Source: Rehmannia glutinosa (Eukaryota; Streptophyta; Magnoliopsida; Lamiales; Orobanchaceae). Taken from it: DNA of 64,000 nt. The notes beneath the pieces are model-generated. The model ran no database searches and was not told where the DNA came from. It saw only the letters and a program-made list of their open reading frames with translations. The stretch lies in the NCBI GenBank assembly GCA_016081115.2, contig CM071936.1, positions 79,089,262 through 79,153,261 on the forward strand, in the 5' to 3' direction. Shown here one piece after another: positions 56,218-64,000 of the stretch. The number at the start of each line of letters is the position of its first letter. Positions within the stretch are counted from its first letter, which is position 1. A program made the position numbers and the translations under genes.

Positions 56218-56459
56218 AAAACTTGAATAACAAGTAGGAAAAATATCATGCCTTACAATTATTTAAAATTTGGTGTAAAAATTGTGTAAGAAATTATACA
56301 TATTTATACTAATTAATTATAACCCTAAATAAACTCTAAAATAGGCCTACAATAAACCCCTAAACTAACCACTAACATAATCCCTAATTTAACCTCTAAG
56401 TAAAATAATGATAATAATATTAATAATTATCATAATGATAAAAACATAATAAATATAAC
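55691..56459 (-). repeat. left half of gypsy LTR J, with flank
   Basis: Sequence to the left of the insertion site of element I. The minus strand contains ACTGAGCGAGATAAAGCTCACCCC, a phrase of the kind seen near the 3' end of Tekay-type LTRs. The right half is at 63553-63947. The left limit is uncertain. No gene is visible; the 61-codon frame at 55783-55968 is unsupported. Confidence 0.5.
56179..56212. repeat. TA microsatellite
   Basis: Seventeen uninterrupted TA units. Confidence 0.97.
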
Positions 56460-57244
56460 TGATAATGGTGAAATATGGTCCAGGGCCGACCTATTCGTGT
56501 GTAAGGCCGATCTGTTTAGGCCCGGATTGGGCCGATATGTTAAAACCAGCATATTGGGTCGATCTATTAAGCCTACCGCATGGGGCCTACCTGCTTAAGC
56601 CTAGTGTAGTAGGCCGATCTGTTAGCCTACTACATGGGGCCTACCTGCTTAAGCCTAGTTTAGTGGGCCGATTTGTTAGCCTACTGCATGGGGCCTACCT
56701 GTTTAAGCCTAGTGTAGTGGGCCAATCTGTTAGACAAGGTTGATTTGATTAAGTCCGAGCAGATCTTTGGGCCGATCTGTTAAGGCTTACGTTTGAGTTA
56801 CGCCGACTCTCACAGGCTGATTTATCACAGTTCGGTTCCATGAGCAAAGAGGCTCCAGGACATTTTAAGGGATAAACGCACTAGTATGACAATCTGGGGT
56901 GTCTCAGGTCAGTTCGGAGCCGAGGTCTTAGGCATGTAAATTAGGGTTTCCGATCCTATCTTAATCATGACTCTGGTACCAAATCGTAACAAAATCCCGA
57001 ATTTTACGGAAACCCTAATTCGGGCTAAGGTATAAAAGCCCAAGTCCAGGTTCATTCTAAACCTAATCATACTTTTACTTTCACATTACATTTTTTTGCC
57101 TCTTGCTTCTCTTCCAAGTTTCTGACTTAAGCATCAAAGAGGGTACGCCGGAGCCCCCCTCCGGCCCCCCTTTTGTGCAGGTTTTGCGGAGGAGTTTGAC
57201 CTGAAGGCTGATCGGTGGGAGAGGAGTATTTTCGAGAGCAACCA
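56460..57244 (+). repeat. 5' LTR of element I
   Basis: 785 bp. It carries three 54-bp tandem repeats (56571-56732) and a TATAAAAG at about 57031. The 3' LTR has one repeat fewer, which explains nearly all of the length difference. Confidence 0.92.
56571..56732. repeat. three 54-bp tandem repeats in the I 5' LTR
   Basis: Units 56571-56624, 56625-56678 and 56679-56732, each starting GCCTAC and containing ATGGGGCCTACCTG and GGCCGATCTGTTA with few differences. The 3' LTR has two (about 62923-62976 and 62977-63030). Confidence 0.88.
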
Positions 57245-57263
57245 ATTGGCGTCGTCTGTGGGA
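57245..57263 (+). other. primer-binding site of element I
   Basis: ATTGGCGTCGTCTGTGGG directly follows the LTR. TGGCG(T/C)CGT sites of this form are typical of Tat elements and differ from the tRNA-Met site used by copia elements in this window. Confidence 0.75.
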
Positions 57264-57292
57264 AAATTTAGCGGAGACGTGAGCTTTGAGCG

Positions 57293-58846
57293 GTGGCTAT
57301 AGAGGATATAAGGAGATATTTGGTGGAAGACCTGAATCGCACGCCGTTGGGAGATACTCCAGGTGGAGTTACGCAAGAGGACACTAGGCCTCCACCTCCT
57401 CCACCCCCGGTGGAGGGTAGGGGGCAGCGGCTCCCGAGGGCAGGGGTGGAGGGGCAAACACCCATGTCCGGTGGTAGTGTCGATTTGGGCCCAATATTTT
57501 TTGAGCAGTTGGGTGGTTTCATTACTAGGGTCGTTGAGCAGACGGTGGAAAGGCGGTTGAGGGAGATGCTTCCACCACCAACTCCGCCTGTGGTCCCTCC
57601 TCCTGTGGTCCCTCCACCGGTGGTCTCCCCTTATGTGGTCCCTCCGCCCGGGGTTCCCACGGAGGTCGGTGAGAGAGGTCGGTGGAATGTTGTGGCAGAA
57701 GAGGTGCATTCGTCGAGGACGGAGCATACATCAACCGAGATCGGGGCGGTCGGAGCGGATGGATGACCTCCATCGTGAAGTGAGGATATTCGTATGAGGT
57801 GGCGGGAGCGCTGGGAGCGGCTTCAGTCCGAGTGCGGAGGGTAACTCCCTTCTCGGATGAAGTGATGGCGGATGAGCTCCCATCCTCCTACCGAGCTCTG
57901 AGTTTTGAATATGATGGTACCACGGACTTGTGGGATCATCTCTGTCGTTTTGAAAATCCGCTTTGCTACGAGGTTGGGGATGGTGTGATGTGTAGAGTCT
58001 TCCCTACCACCGACAAAGTCAGCTCAACAATGGTTTAGCCAGCTTGCTCCAGGCTCTATCAAAAAATTTGATGACTTCAGTTTGGCATTCCTCAATCAGT
58101 TCACGAGCTGTCGCAAGTACCAAAAGGCACCCCTGACTCTATTTAGCATCAAGAAGAGAGAAGGGGAAGGACTTCGGAGTTACATACAAAGGTTTACTGT
58201 GGCCAAGTTGGAGGTGCCTTCGTCTAGTCCGGAGATTTTGGCTAATGCCCTAGCTCAAGGCCTGAAAGATGGGGAGTTTTTCGAATCGTTGGTGATGGAG
58301 CTGGTTAAGATATTCGATGAGCTGTTAGCTCGAGCGGAGAGATATATTAACTTGGAGGAGGTGAGAAAAATGAAGATGGAGGAAGGAGAGAAAAGGAGGG
58401 ACAAGAAGGAAGACCGGGAGGATAAAGGATCTCAGAAAAAGCCGAGGACTGAAGTAATGGGTGGACGACCGAGGTATGAGAAGTATACCCCGTTGGCCTT
58501 ACCTCAGGGCGAGGTGCTCGTGGCTATTGAGAGGCATCCCGACCTGAGGTGGCCAAAGGCGCATGCGGAAGCACCTGTAAAGGCGAAGTGCAAAGAATTA
58601 TGCAGGTTCCATAATGAGTATGGACACACAACAGATCGGTGCACACACCTGAGGGATGAAATTGAGAGGCTCATTCAGGCAGGTCATCTCAGGGAATTCG
58701 TGTACATTGATAAAAAGGAGAAAAAAAGGGAGTATAAGAGAGACAATCGTGGTTATCATCGGCGGGAGGAGCAGAGCGTATGGGGGAGGAAAGGGAGGAG
58801 CTACCTCCACCTCCGCCTCCACCTCGGCGAGAGGTCATCCAAATGA
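57293..58846 (+). pseudogene. gag of element I
   Basis: The opening frame 57293-57766 has MAIEDIRRYLVEDLNR and a proline-rich stretch (PPPPPPP, then repeated PPPVV). A stop at 57764 and frame changes follow; the capsid core resumes about 58040: AFLNQFTSCRKYQKAPLTLF, REGEGLRSYIQRF, NALAQGLKDGEFFESL, AERYINLEE (58082-58360). A Lys/Glu-rich part and the Tat-type Cys/His motif CRFHNEYGHTTDRC (about 58600-58641) with LRDEIERLIQAGHLREFV come next. It ends at 58844. Gag would form the particle. Confidence 0.82.
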
Positions 58847-58949
58847 TAATTGGAGGGCCGGCGGAAGGGTATTCTAGGAGAGCTCGGAAGAGCTATGTGA
58901 GAGCAACAACACCAGATCGGGTACAAGAGCAATTCAAGGTGGAATAGGT

Positions 58950-59235
58950 CGGACTGGGGCCGAACATCCAATTTGGGCCAGGTGATAGCAAGGGTATCGT
59001 GACACCTCATAGCGATGCTCTTGTGATCACGGCGACGATCTCGAATTACGATGTGCAACGAGTATTTGTGGACACAGTGAGCTCGGCGGACATCTTGTTC
59101 TATGATTGCTACAGGAAGATGGATCTCCCGGATCGGGCCGAGTCGGTGGACACAAAGATCGGTCGGATTTGCGGGAGGAATGATCCAACCGATAGGTATG
59201 ATCACTTTACCTGTCTCTTTGGGCAAGGAACCTAG
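58950..59235 (+). pseudogene. protease of element I with altered active site
   Basis: Reads LVITATISNYDVQRVFVDTVSSADILFYD, where the active-site triplet is D-T-V (59071-59079) instead of D-T-G or D-G/S-G. The frame runs to a stop at 59233. The continuation (LIVDAPSSYNSMLGRPSLNAF) is in another frame from about 59190. Confidence 0.75.
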
Positions 59236-61015
59236 TCTCAAAACTAGGATGATTCGATTCTTGATAGTAGACGCACCCTCTTCATATAATTCTATGTTGG
59301 GTAGACCGTCATTGAATGCTTTTCAAGATGTGGTGTCGGTGTACCATTTGAAAATGAAGTTCCCCGTAGGGGAAGAGGTCGGTGAGGTCGGCGGAGATCA
59401 GTACATTGCTAGGAAGTTGTATGTGGAGAGTATTCAAAAGGCAAAGAGAGGAAATGTCTTTGATGATGATAAAAATAGAGATAAAATAATTAGACTTGAT
59501 GAGCCCCTGGAGCACGTGCAACCCAATGAGAAGATGATGGTGGTTGAGTTGGTGTCGGGTGACCCCAATAAGGTCACTAAGGTTGGGAAAGGATTATCTG
59601 ATGAGTTGAGGGAAGAGTTGGTGGGGTTTCTAAGGAACAATGTGGATGTGTTTGCTTGGACAGCAGAAAACTTGGTGGGAATCGACCCGAGTATAGCTGA
59701 GCATAGGCTCAATGTCAATCCATCATATAAGCCCGTGAAACAAAAGAAAAGAAATTTTAGTCCTAAGAAGGACGCTATAATTCGAGCGGAGGTGCAAAAG
59801 TTATTGAACGCGGGGCATATTAAAGAAATCCAGTTTCCGGAATGGTTATCCAATGCAGTGCTAGTACCAAAAATGGAGGATGATTGGCGTATATGCGTGG
59901 ATTTTAGGGATTTGAATAGGGCTTGCCCAAAAGACTACTATCCATTGCCCCGAATCAATCAGCTCGTGGATTCGACTTCAGGGTGCGAATTGCTCAGTAT
60001 GATGGACGCATCGCAGGGCTATCATCAGATCAGATTGGCAGAGGATGACCAAAAGAGGGTGAGCTTTACCACCTCTTTTGGCACCTTTTGCTATGTGGTA
60101 ATGTCGTTTGGACTGAAGAATGCATGAGCTACATAATAGAGATTGGTGGATAAAATGTTTGAGGGATAGCTCGGGAGGAACATGGAAGTATATGTGGATG
60201 ACATGTTAGTCAAGAGCATGAAGGCCATGGATCATGTGCGTGACCTAGCTGAGTCATTCGACACTTTGAGGAAGTACCAGATGAAGCTCAACCCTAAGAA
60301 ATGTGCTTTTGGTGTGAGATCGGGAAAGTTCTTACGGTATATGGTGACGGAGAATGGGATAGAGGCTAATCCGGAGAAGGTCAGAGCCATCAGAGAAATG
60401 GCACCACTTCGGGATGCTAAAGAAGTACAATGTTTGACAGGTCAGCTGGCAGCCCTAAATCGGTTTATTTCTCGCTTGGTGGAGAGGAGTTTGCCCTTAT
60501 TTAAGGTGTTGAGTAAGGCCAAAAAGTTTGTTTGGGATGAGGATTGTCAAAGGGCTTTCGAGGAGTTGAAAACTTATTTAGCTGATTTGTCATTGTTGAC
60601 TAAGCTGCTGCCGGGAGAACTTTATACTTATACCTCAGTGGGAGAGCAGGGGGTTAGTACAGTCTTGATCAGGGAGGAGAGGTCGGTCCAGAAGCCGGTG
60701 TATTATGTCAGCAAGGTGTTGAGAAATGCTGAGCTGCGGTATGCCGAGATCGAGAATGTGGGTTTAGCCTTGGTTGTGACCGCAAGGAGACTTCGACCGT
60801 ACTTTCTCTCACACGAGGTAATTGTCCGAACTAATCTCCCGTTAAGAAATGTGATGAGCAAACCTGAGGTGGCGAGAAGGTTGGTGAAGTGGGCAATTGA
60901 ATTGAGCGAGTATGACATTGAATTTGAGAACAGGTCGGCCATCGAAGCTCAGGCTTTGGCGGATTTTGTTCAAGAATTGACAAGAGGCGATAGTGGAGAA
61001 GAAGGGCTTAGGTGA
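59190..61015 (+). pseudogene. reverse transcriptase and RNase H of element I
   Basis: From 59190 to 60127 a clean frame contains the end of protease and RT: LLNAGHIKEIQFPEWLSNAVLVPK, WRICVDFRDLNRACPKDYYPLPRI, SMMDASQGYHQI (catalytic Asp) and SFGTFCYVVMSFGLKNA. Four stops follow between 60125 and 60170. The next frame, from 60182, starts at MEVYVDDMLVKS (YVDD at 60191-60202) and runs 277 codons. It includes LNPKKCAFGV, the thumb, and RNase H (KPVYYVSKVLRNAELRYAEIE and RRLRPYFLSHEVIVRT). Apart from those stops it is well preserved, which points to fairly recent decay. Confidence 0.87.
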
Positions 61016-61583
61016 TTTATGTAGCGATTCGGTAGGGAGCTCGGCCGTGGTGCGGTATTGTCTTAATCAGCCCACAGGGAGTTGAGAACGATTTTGCTGA
61101 TTGGAGTTCAAATTGTCCAATAATGAGGCGGAGTATGAAGCATTTACCAGAGGGATCCAAATGGCCGTCGAGATGGGGGCTACTAGAATAGTCATTTACA
61201 TGGACTCTCAGCTCTTCCATAAGCAAGTTACTGGAGAATTTGAAATTAGGGAGGAAAGGATGAAGAGGTATGTTGAAGCATACCGAGCTTTAGAAGAAAA
61301 ATTGAAAGAGATTAAGATATGTCAGGTCCCAAGAGCAGAGAATGGTCGGGCGGATTTCTTGGCAAAAATGGCCAGCTCGGCCTTGGAGAATCAGGCCAAG
61401 CAGATTATGTTATTGATGGCGAAGGAAACCGTGTTGGGTTTGGAGGTCGGCGAGAATAAGGAAAAGGAGAATTGGAGGTCAGCCATCATGGCCTATCTGA
61501 AAGGAGGAGTTCTATCGGGAGATAGGCGTGAAGCAGGTCGGTTGAAAATTCGGGCCACGCCTTTTTTACATAAATGGGGATAA
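61016..61583 (+). pseudogene. additional RNase H-like domain of element I (Tat type)
   Basis: Reads FKLSNNEAEYEAFTRGIQMAVEMGA, MDSQLFHKQVTGEFEIREERM, CQVPRAENGRADFLAKMAS, the archaeal-like second RNase H characteristic of Tat elements. The first acidic motif (DGS...) is lost; only frame-shifted scraps are seen between 61015 and 61100. An open frame runs 61101-61583. Confidence 0.82.
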
Positions 61584-62124
61584 GTTATACAAGAGAGGTT
61601 TATCTATGCCTTTGCTGAGGTGTCTGAGTGGAGAAGAGGGCACATATGTACTGAGTGAGATGCACGAAAGGTGTTGTGGAAATCATATGGGAGTAAGAAT
61701 CTTGGTGAAAAAGGTGTTGAGGGCAGGGCATTTTTGGCCTTACCTGAAGGAAGAAGCAGAGAAGCTAGTAAGAGCGTGTGAGAAGTGTCAGATTCATGCA
61801 CCTTTGATACATCGACCGGCGGAGGATCTCATGACTATGAGCTCGGCATGTCCTTTTGCAAAGTGGGGTATTGACATAGTGGGGTCGTTTCCTCCAGCCT
61901 CGGGACAAAGGAAATTCTTGATTGTAGCGATCGATTATTTTAGCAAGTGGGTGGAAGCAGAGCCCCTTGCTAAAATAAATGAGGATGCAGTGATGAAGTT
62001 CATTTGGCAGAATATCGCTTGCAGATATGGAACACCTCGGGTTCTTATATCGGATAATGGAACACAATTTGCGGGGGCAGGGATACGAGCTTGGTGTGAG
62101 GAGTTGAAGATCAGCTTGGTGTGA
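61584..62124 (+). pseudogene. truncated integrase of element I
   Basis: HHCC finger: EMHERCCGNHMGVRILVKKVLRAG and CEKCQIHAP. Catalytic core: WGIDIVGSFP (first Asp, about 61870) and ISDNGTQFAG (second Asp, about 62055). The sequence ends at ELKISLV, a stop at 62122, before the conserved HPQANGQxE region with the third catalytic residue. A deletion has fused this point to the antisense ORF region. Confidence 0.85.
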
Positions 62125-62521
62125 GCAGTGATGGTGGTCTCTCTAAATTCATGAGGATACTCGGGTAGGGGACCCGAGCTCGAGCTCGGATCTCTATTAC
62201 ATCGAACCGCGCCCCTAAATCGGAGCTCGATTGAGAGCATCGTGGTCCGAGGGGAAGAATTTCGATGGGGAAAGGTTGTGAACCAGAACCCGTTTCAGAT
62301 GACCACCGTTCTAATTCAGCGATGTAAGGATCCATGGGGGTGGAAGGAGAGGAAGATGATGCCATGAAGAAATAAGAAAAAACTAGAAGAAAGGGAAAGA
62401 ATGTGTACCTATTGGAATGAAAAGAAGCTACGAAGAGACTGAGAAACCTTGGGTCGCGTGAAGTCGCCAGAATCTGGAGAAAGCTGTCAGAATAATATGC
62501 TAAAGTTCGTCTCTGGTTCAA
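62111..62521 (-). CDS. antisense ORF between pol and 3' LTR of element I
   Basis: Open minus-strand frame of 136 codons; a likely start is the inner ATG at 62365 (MASSSSPSTPMDPYIAELERW, 84 codons). A TATAAAAGGG at 62555-62564 on the same strand lies upstream. Antisense extra ORFs between pol and the 3' LTR are known in some Tat elements. The C-terminal end lies at the deletion junction with integrase, so the ORF is probably truncated. No family recognised; coding status is inferred. Confidence 0.45.
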   Translation of the reverse strand: MNQRRTLAYYSDSFLQILATSRDPRFLSLFVASFHSNRYTFFPFLLVFSYFFMASSSSPSTPMDPYIAELERWSSETGSGSQPFPIEILPLGPRCSQSSSDLGARFDVIEIRARARVPYPSILMNLERPPSLLTPS

Positions 62522-62769
62522 AAAGAACGAAAGTGAAAAATGAAGAAGATGAAGCCCTTTTATAGGAGGAGGAGAGAGGGGATTTGAAGAGGTGGAAGAT
62601 GGACCATCGATTGAAATTTAATCCAAGGGGAGTGGATCTGTATGGGGATGCGAAAGGACATCTTGTCAGCCATTTTTTCGGTGAAAAGACTTGAAAAGAC
62701 AGGTAATGATGAGGCAGGAATTTGAAAAGAGTGGGAAACCCTAAAAGTAGATCAGCTCAGTCTACAAGT
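62522..62769. other. untranslated region of element I with antisense TATA box
   Basis: Contains the TATAAAAGGG (minus strand) at 62555-62564. No other feature. Confidence 0.45.
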
Positions 62770-62814
62770 AACTATGGTTGAAATGGAGACCTAACCATAG
62801 TTGGGGGGAGGAAT
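62770..62814 (+). other. hairpin and polypurine tract of element I
   Basis: A perfect inverted repeat AACTATGGTT (62770-62779) / AACCATAGTT (62793-62802) is followed at once by GGGGGGAGGAATT (62803-62814), the plus-strand primer tract, then the 3' LTR. Confidence 0.8.
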
Positions 62815-63547
62815 TGATAAGGGTGAAATATGGTCCGCCTGGCCTATTCGGTGTAGGCCGATCCTCAAGCCAGCCCCGGATTGGGTCGATCTGTTAAAAC
62901 CAGCGTATTGGGCGATCTATTAAACTCTTGCATGCGGCCTACCCGCTTAAGCCTAGTGTAGTGGGCCGATCTGCTAGCCTACTGCATGGGGCCTACCTGC
63001 TTAAGCCTAGTGTAGTGGGCCGATCTGTTAGACTTATATTGATTTGATTAAGTTCAGTGTACTGGGCCGATCTGTTAAGGCTTACGTTTGAGTTATGCCG
63101 ACTCTCACAGGCTGATTTATCCCAGTTCGGTTCCATGAGCAAAGAGGCTCCAGGACATTTTAAGGGATAAACGCACTAGTATGACGATCTGAGGTGTCTC
63201 AGGTCAGTTCGGAGCTGAGGACTTAGGTATGTAAATTAGGGTTTTGGAAGATCCGATCCTATCTTAATCATGACCCTGGTACCAAATCATAATAGAATCC
63301 CGGATTTTACGGAAACCCTAATCCGGGCTAAGGTATAAAAGCCCAAGTCCAGGTTTATTCTAAACCTAATCACACTTTTACTTTCACCATTACATCTTTT
63401 GCCTCTTGCTTCTCTTCCAAGTTTCTGACTTAAGCATAGGAGATGGTACGCCGGAGCCCCCTTCCGGCCCCTCTTTTGTGCAGGTTTCGCGGAGGAGTTT
63501 GACCCGAAGGCTGATCGGTGGGAGAGGAGTATTTTCGAGAGCAACCA
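62815..63547 (+). repeat. 3' LTR of element I
   Basis: 733 bp, TGATAAGGGTGAAATATGG ... GAGAGCAACCA, followed by the TSD ATAAC. It differs from the 5' LTR by small indels, substitutions and one 54-bp repeat. Confidence 0.92.
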
Positions 63548-63552
63548 ATAAC

Positions 63553-63947
63553 ATGTTCCATTACTTACCTAATCAATACAAAGTTCCCACCTATATATAC
63601 GACGCATTAATTTATTTAACCATATGCAAATCGTATGAGTGTTCTCTTATTAAGATATATATCATCCTCCCACCTTATCCAAAAGCATTAGTCTAATAAG
63701 TGACAAGTGTTTTATAGGTTTTATATATCTATATGTGCATGTATATGTTAACTCTAGATGTAAATTTATTGTCACTACGTATATTTCATATGATGTCATA
63801 TTCATTTGTCCCATGATTTTTCTTATATATCTTTATTAAGAAAGGATACACATAATATAATTGATAATTATTAGTCTAATAAAGATAACAATAATATTAA
63901 TATTTAAGTGTTCTAATTATTATTATTTTTTAAATCGGGATATTACA
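63553..63947 (-). repeat. right half of gypsy LTR J
   Basis: In the minus direction an LTR begins TGTAATATCCCGATTT at 63947 and runs leftwards until element I interrupts it. The preceding bases are a purine tract. Confidence 0.65.
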
Positions 63948-64000
63948 TACTACCCTCTTATTAAAATTTCGTCCTCGAAATTCGTTAACTCAATAAATTT
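63948..64000 (-). other. pol end and polypurine tract of gypsy element J
   Basis: Minus strand shows AATTTCGAGGACGAAATTTT and the purine run AATAAGAGGGTAG just before the LTR start. The GAGGACGAAATTTT phrase is common at the pol 3' end of plant chromoviruses. The rest is outside the window. Confidence 0.6.

Larger units (their letters stand above)
56460..63547 (+). mobile_element. Tat-type Ty3/gypsy element I (TSD ATAAC)
   Basis: LTRs 56460-57244 and 62815-63547 begin TGATAA and end GCAACCA. The 5-bp duplication ATAAC lies at 56455-56459 and 63548-63552. The interior holds the Tat-type PBS, gag, protease, RT, RNase H, an additional RNase H-like domain, a truncated integrase, an antisense ORF and a polypurine tract. 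An extra RNase H between RNase H and integrase is the mark of the Tat lineage. Confidence 0.93.

Noticed and set aside
57134..57727. 197-codon minus-strand ORF
   Set aside because: It is antisense to the proline-rich gag start of element I; a compositional shadow.

Overview
The window reads as retrotransposon-filled intergenic DNA of a flowering plant, most likely a eudicot. The signs are AT-rich sequence, nested Ty1/copia elements with Sirevirus hallmarks, Ty3/gypsy chromovirus (Tekay/Del type) and Tat elements, a Mutator-type foldback MITE, a hAT relic, and one plant class I small heat-shock gene. I cannot name the species from sequence alone. No rRNA, tRNA or CRISPR was seen.

Layout. 1-1300: 5' end of a minus-strand copia element (F). 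1354-2651: an intact 341-codon extra ORF (G) with its own promoter-like leader. 2652-3936: unexplained sequence. 3937-43660: a nest of Sirevirus-like copia elements. Element E (minus, 3937-14603) carries gag, pol and a third ORF. Element A (plus, from 14604) inserted into the 5' LTR of E. Element B (18770-31338, TSD ATATT) split the protease region of A. Element C (31785-39588, TSD AAATC) split the integrase of A. Element D (minus, 24911-29206, TSD GCTTA) split the 3' non-coding part of B. Removing B, C and D restores a collinear A. 43661-44343: LINE RNase H and hAT transposase relics. 44444-45786: a MULE-type MITE with 9-bp target duplications. 46010-46454: the only clear host gene, a small heat-shock (HSP20) gene on the minus strand broken by a 7-bp tandem duplication. 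46639-55690: a decayed Tekay-type gypsy element with a 4.1-kb LTR. 56460-63547: a Tat-type gypsy element (I, TSD ATAAC) inserted in an older minus-strand gypsy LTR (J), whose edge is at 63947.

Most notable. Every long LTR of B, C and D carries 5 to 8 short hairpins in a row, all with the loop GTGGT (or TTGGT) and a stem that differs from hairpin to hairpin but stays complementary. The last hairpin touches or overlaps an AATAAA signal. The hairpin number differs between the two LTRs of C (7 and 8). Elements C and D share the same pol lesions yet have intact target duplications, which suggests a defective lineage moved in trans. The third ORF of the E/A/G family has an upstream TATA box and a conserved TGACGTCA-type box, suggesting it is transcribed from an internal promoter.

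Almost all retroelement genes here are broken by stops, frameshifts or deletions. Boundaries supported by target-site duplications are exact. Gene boundaries inside decayed copies are approximate.
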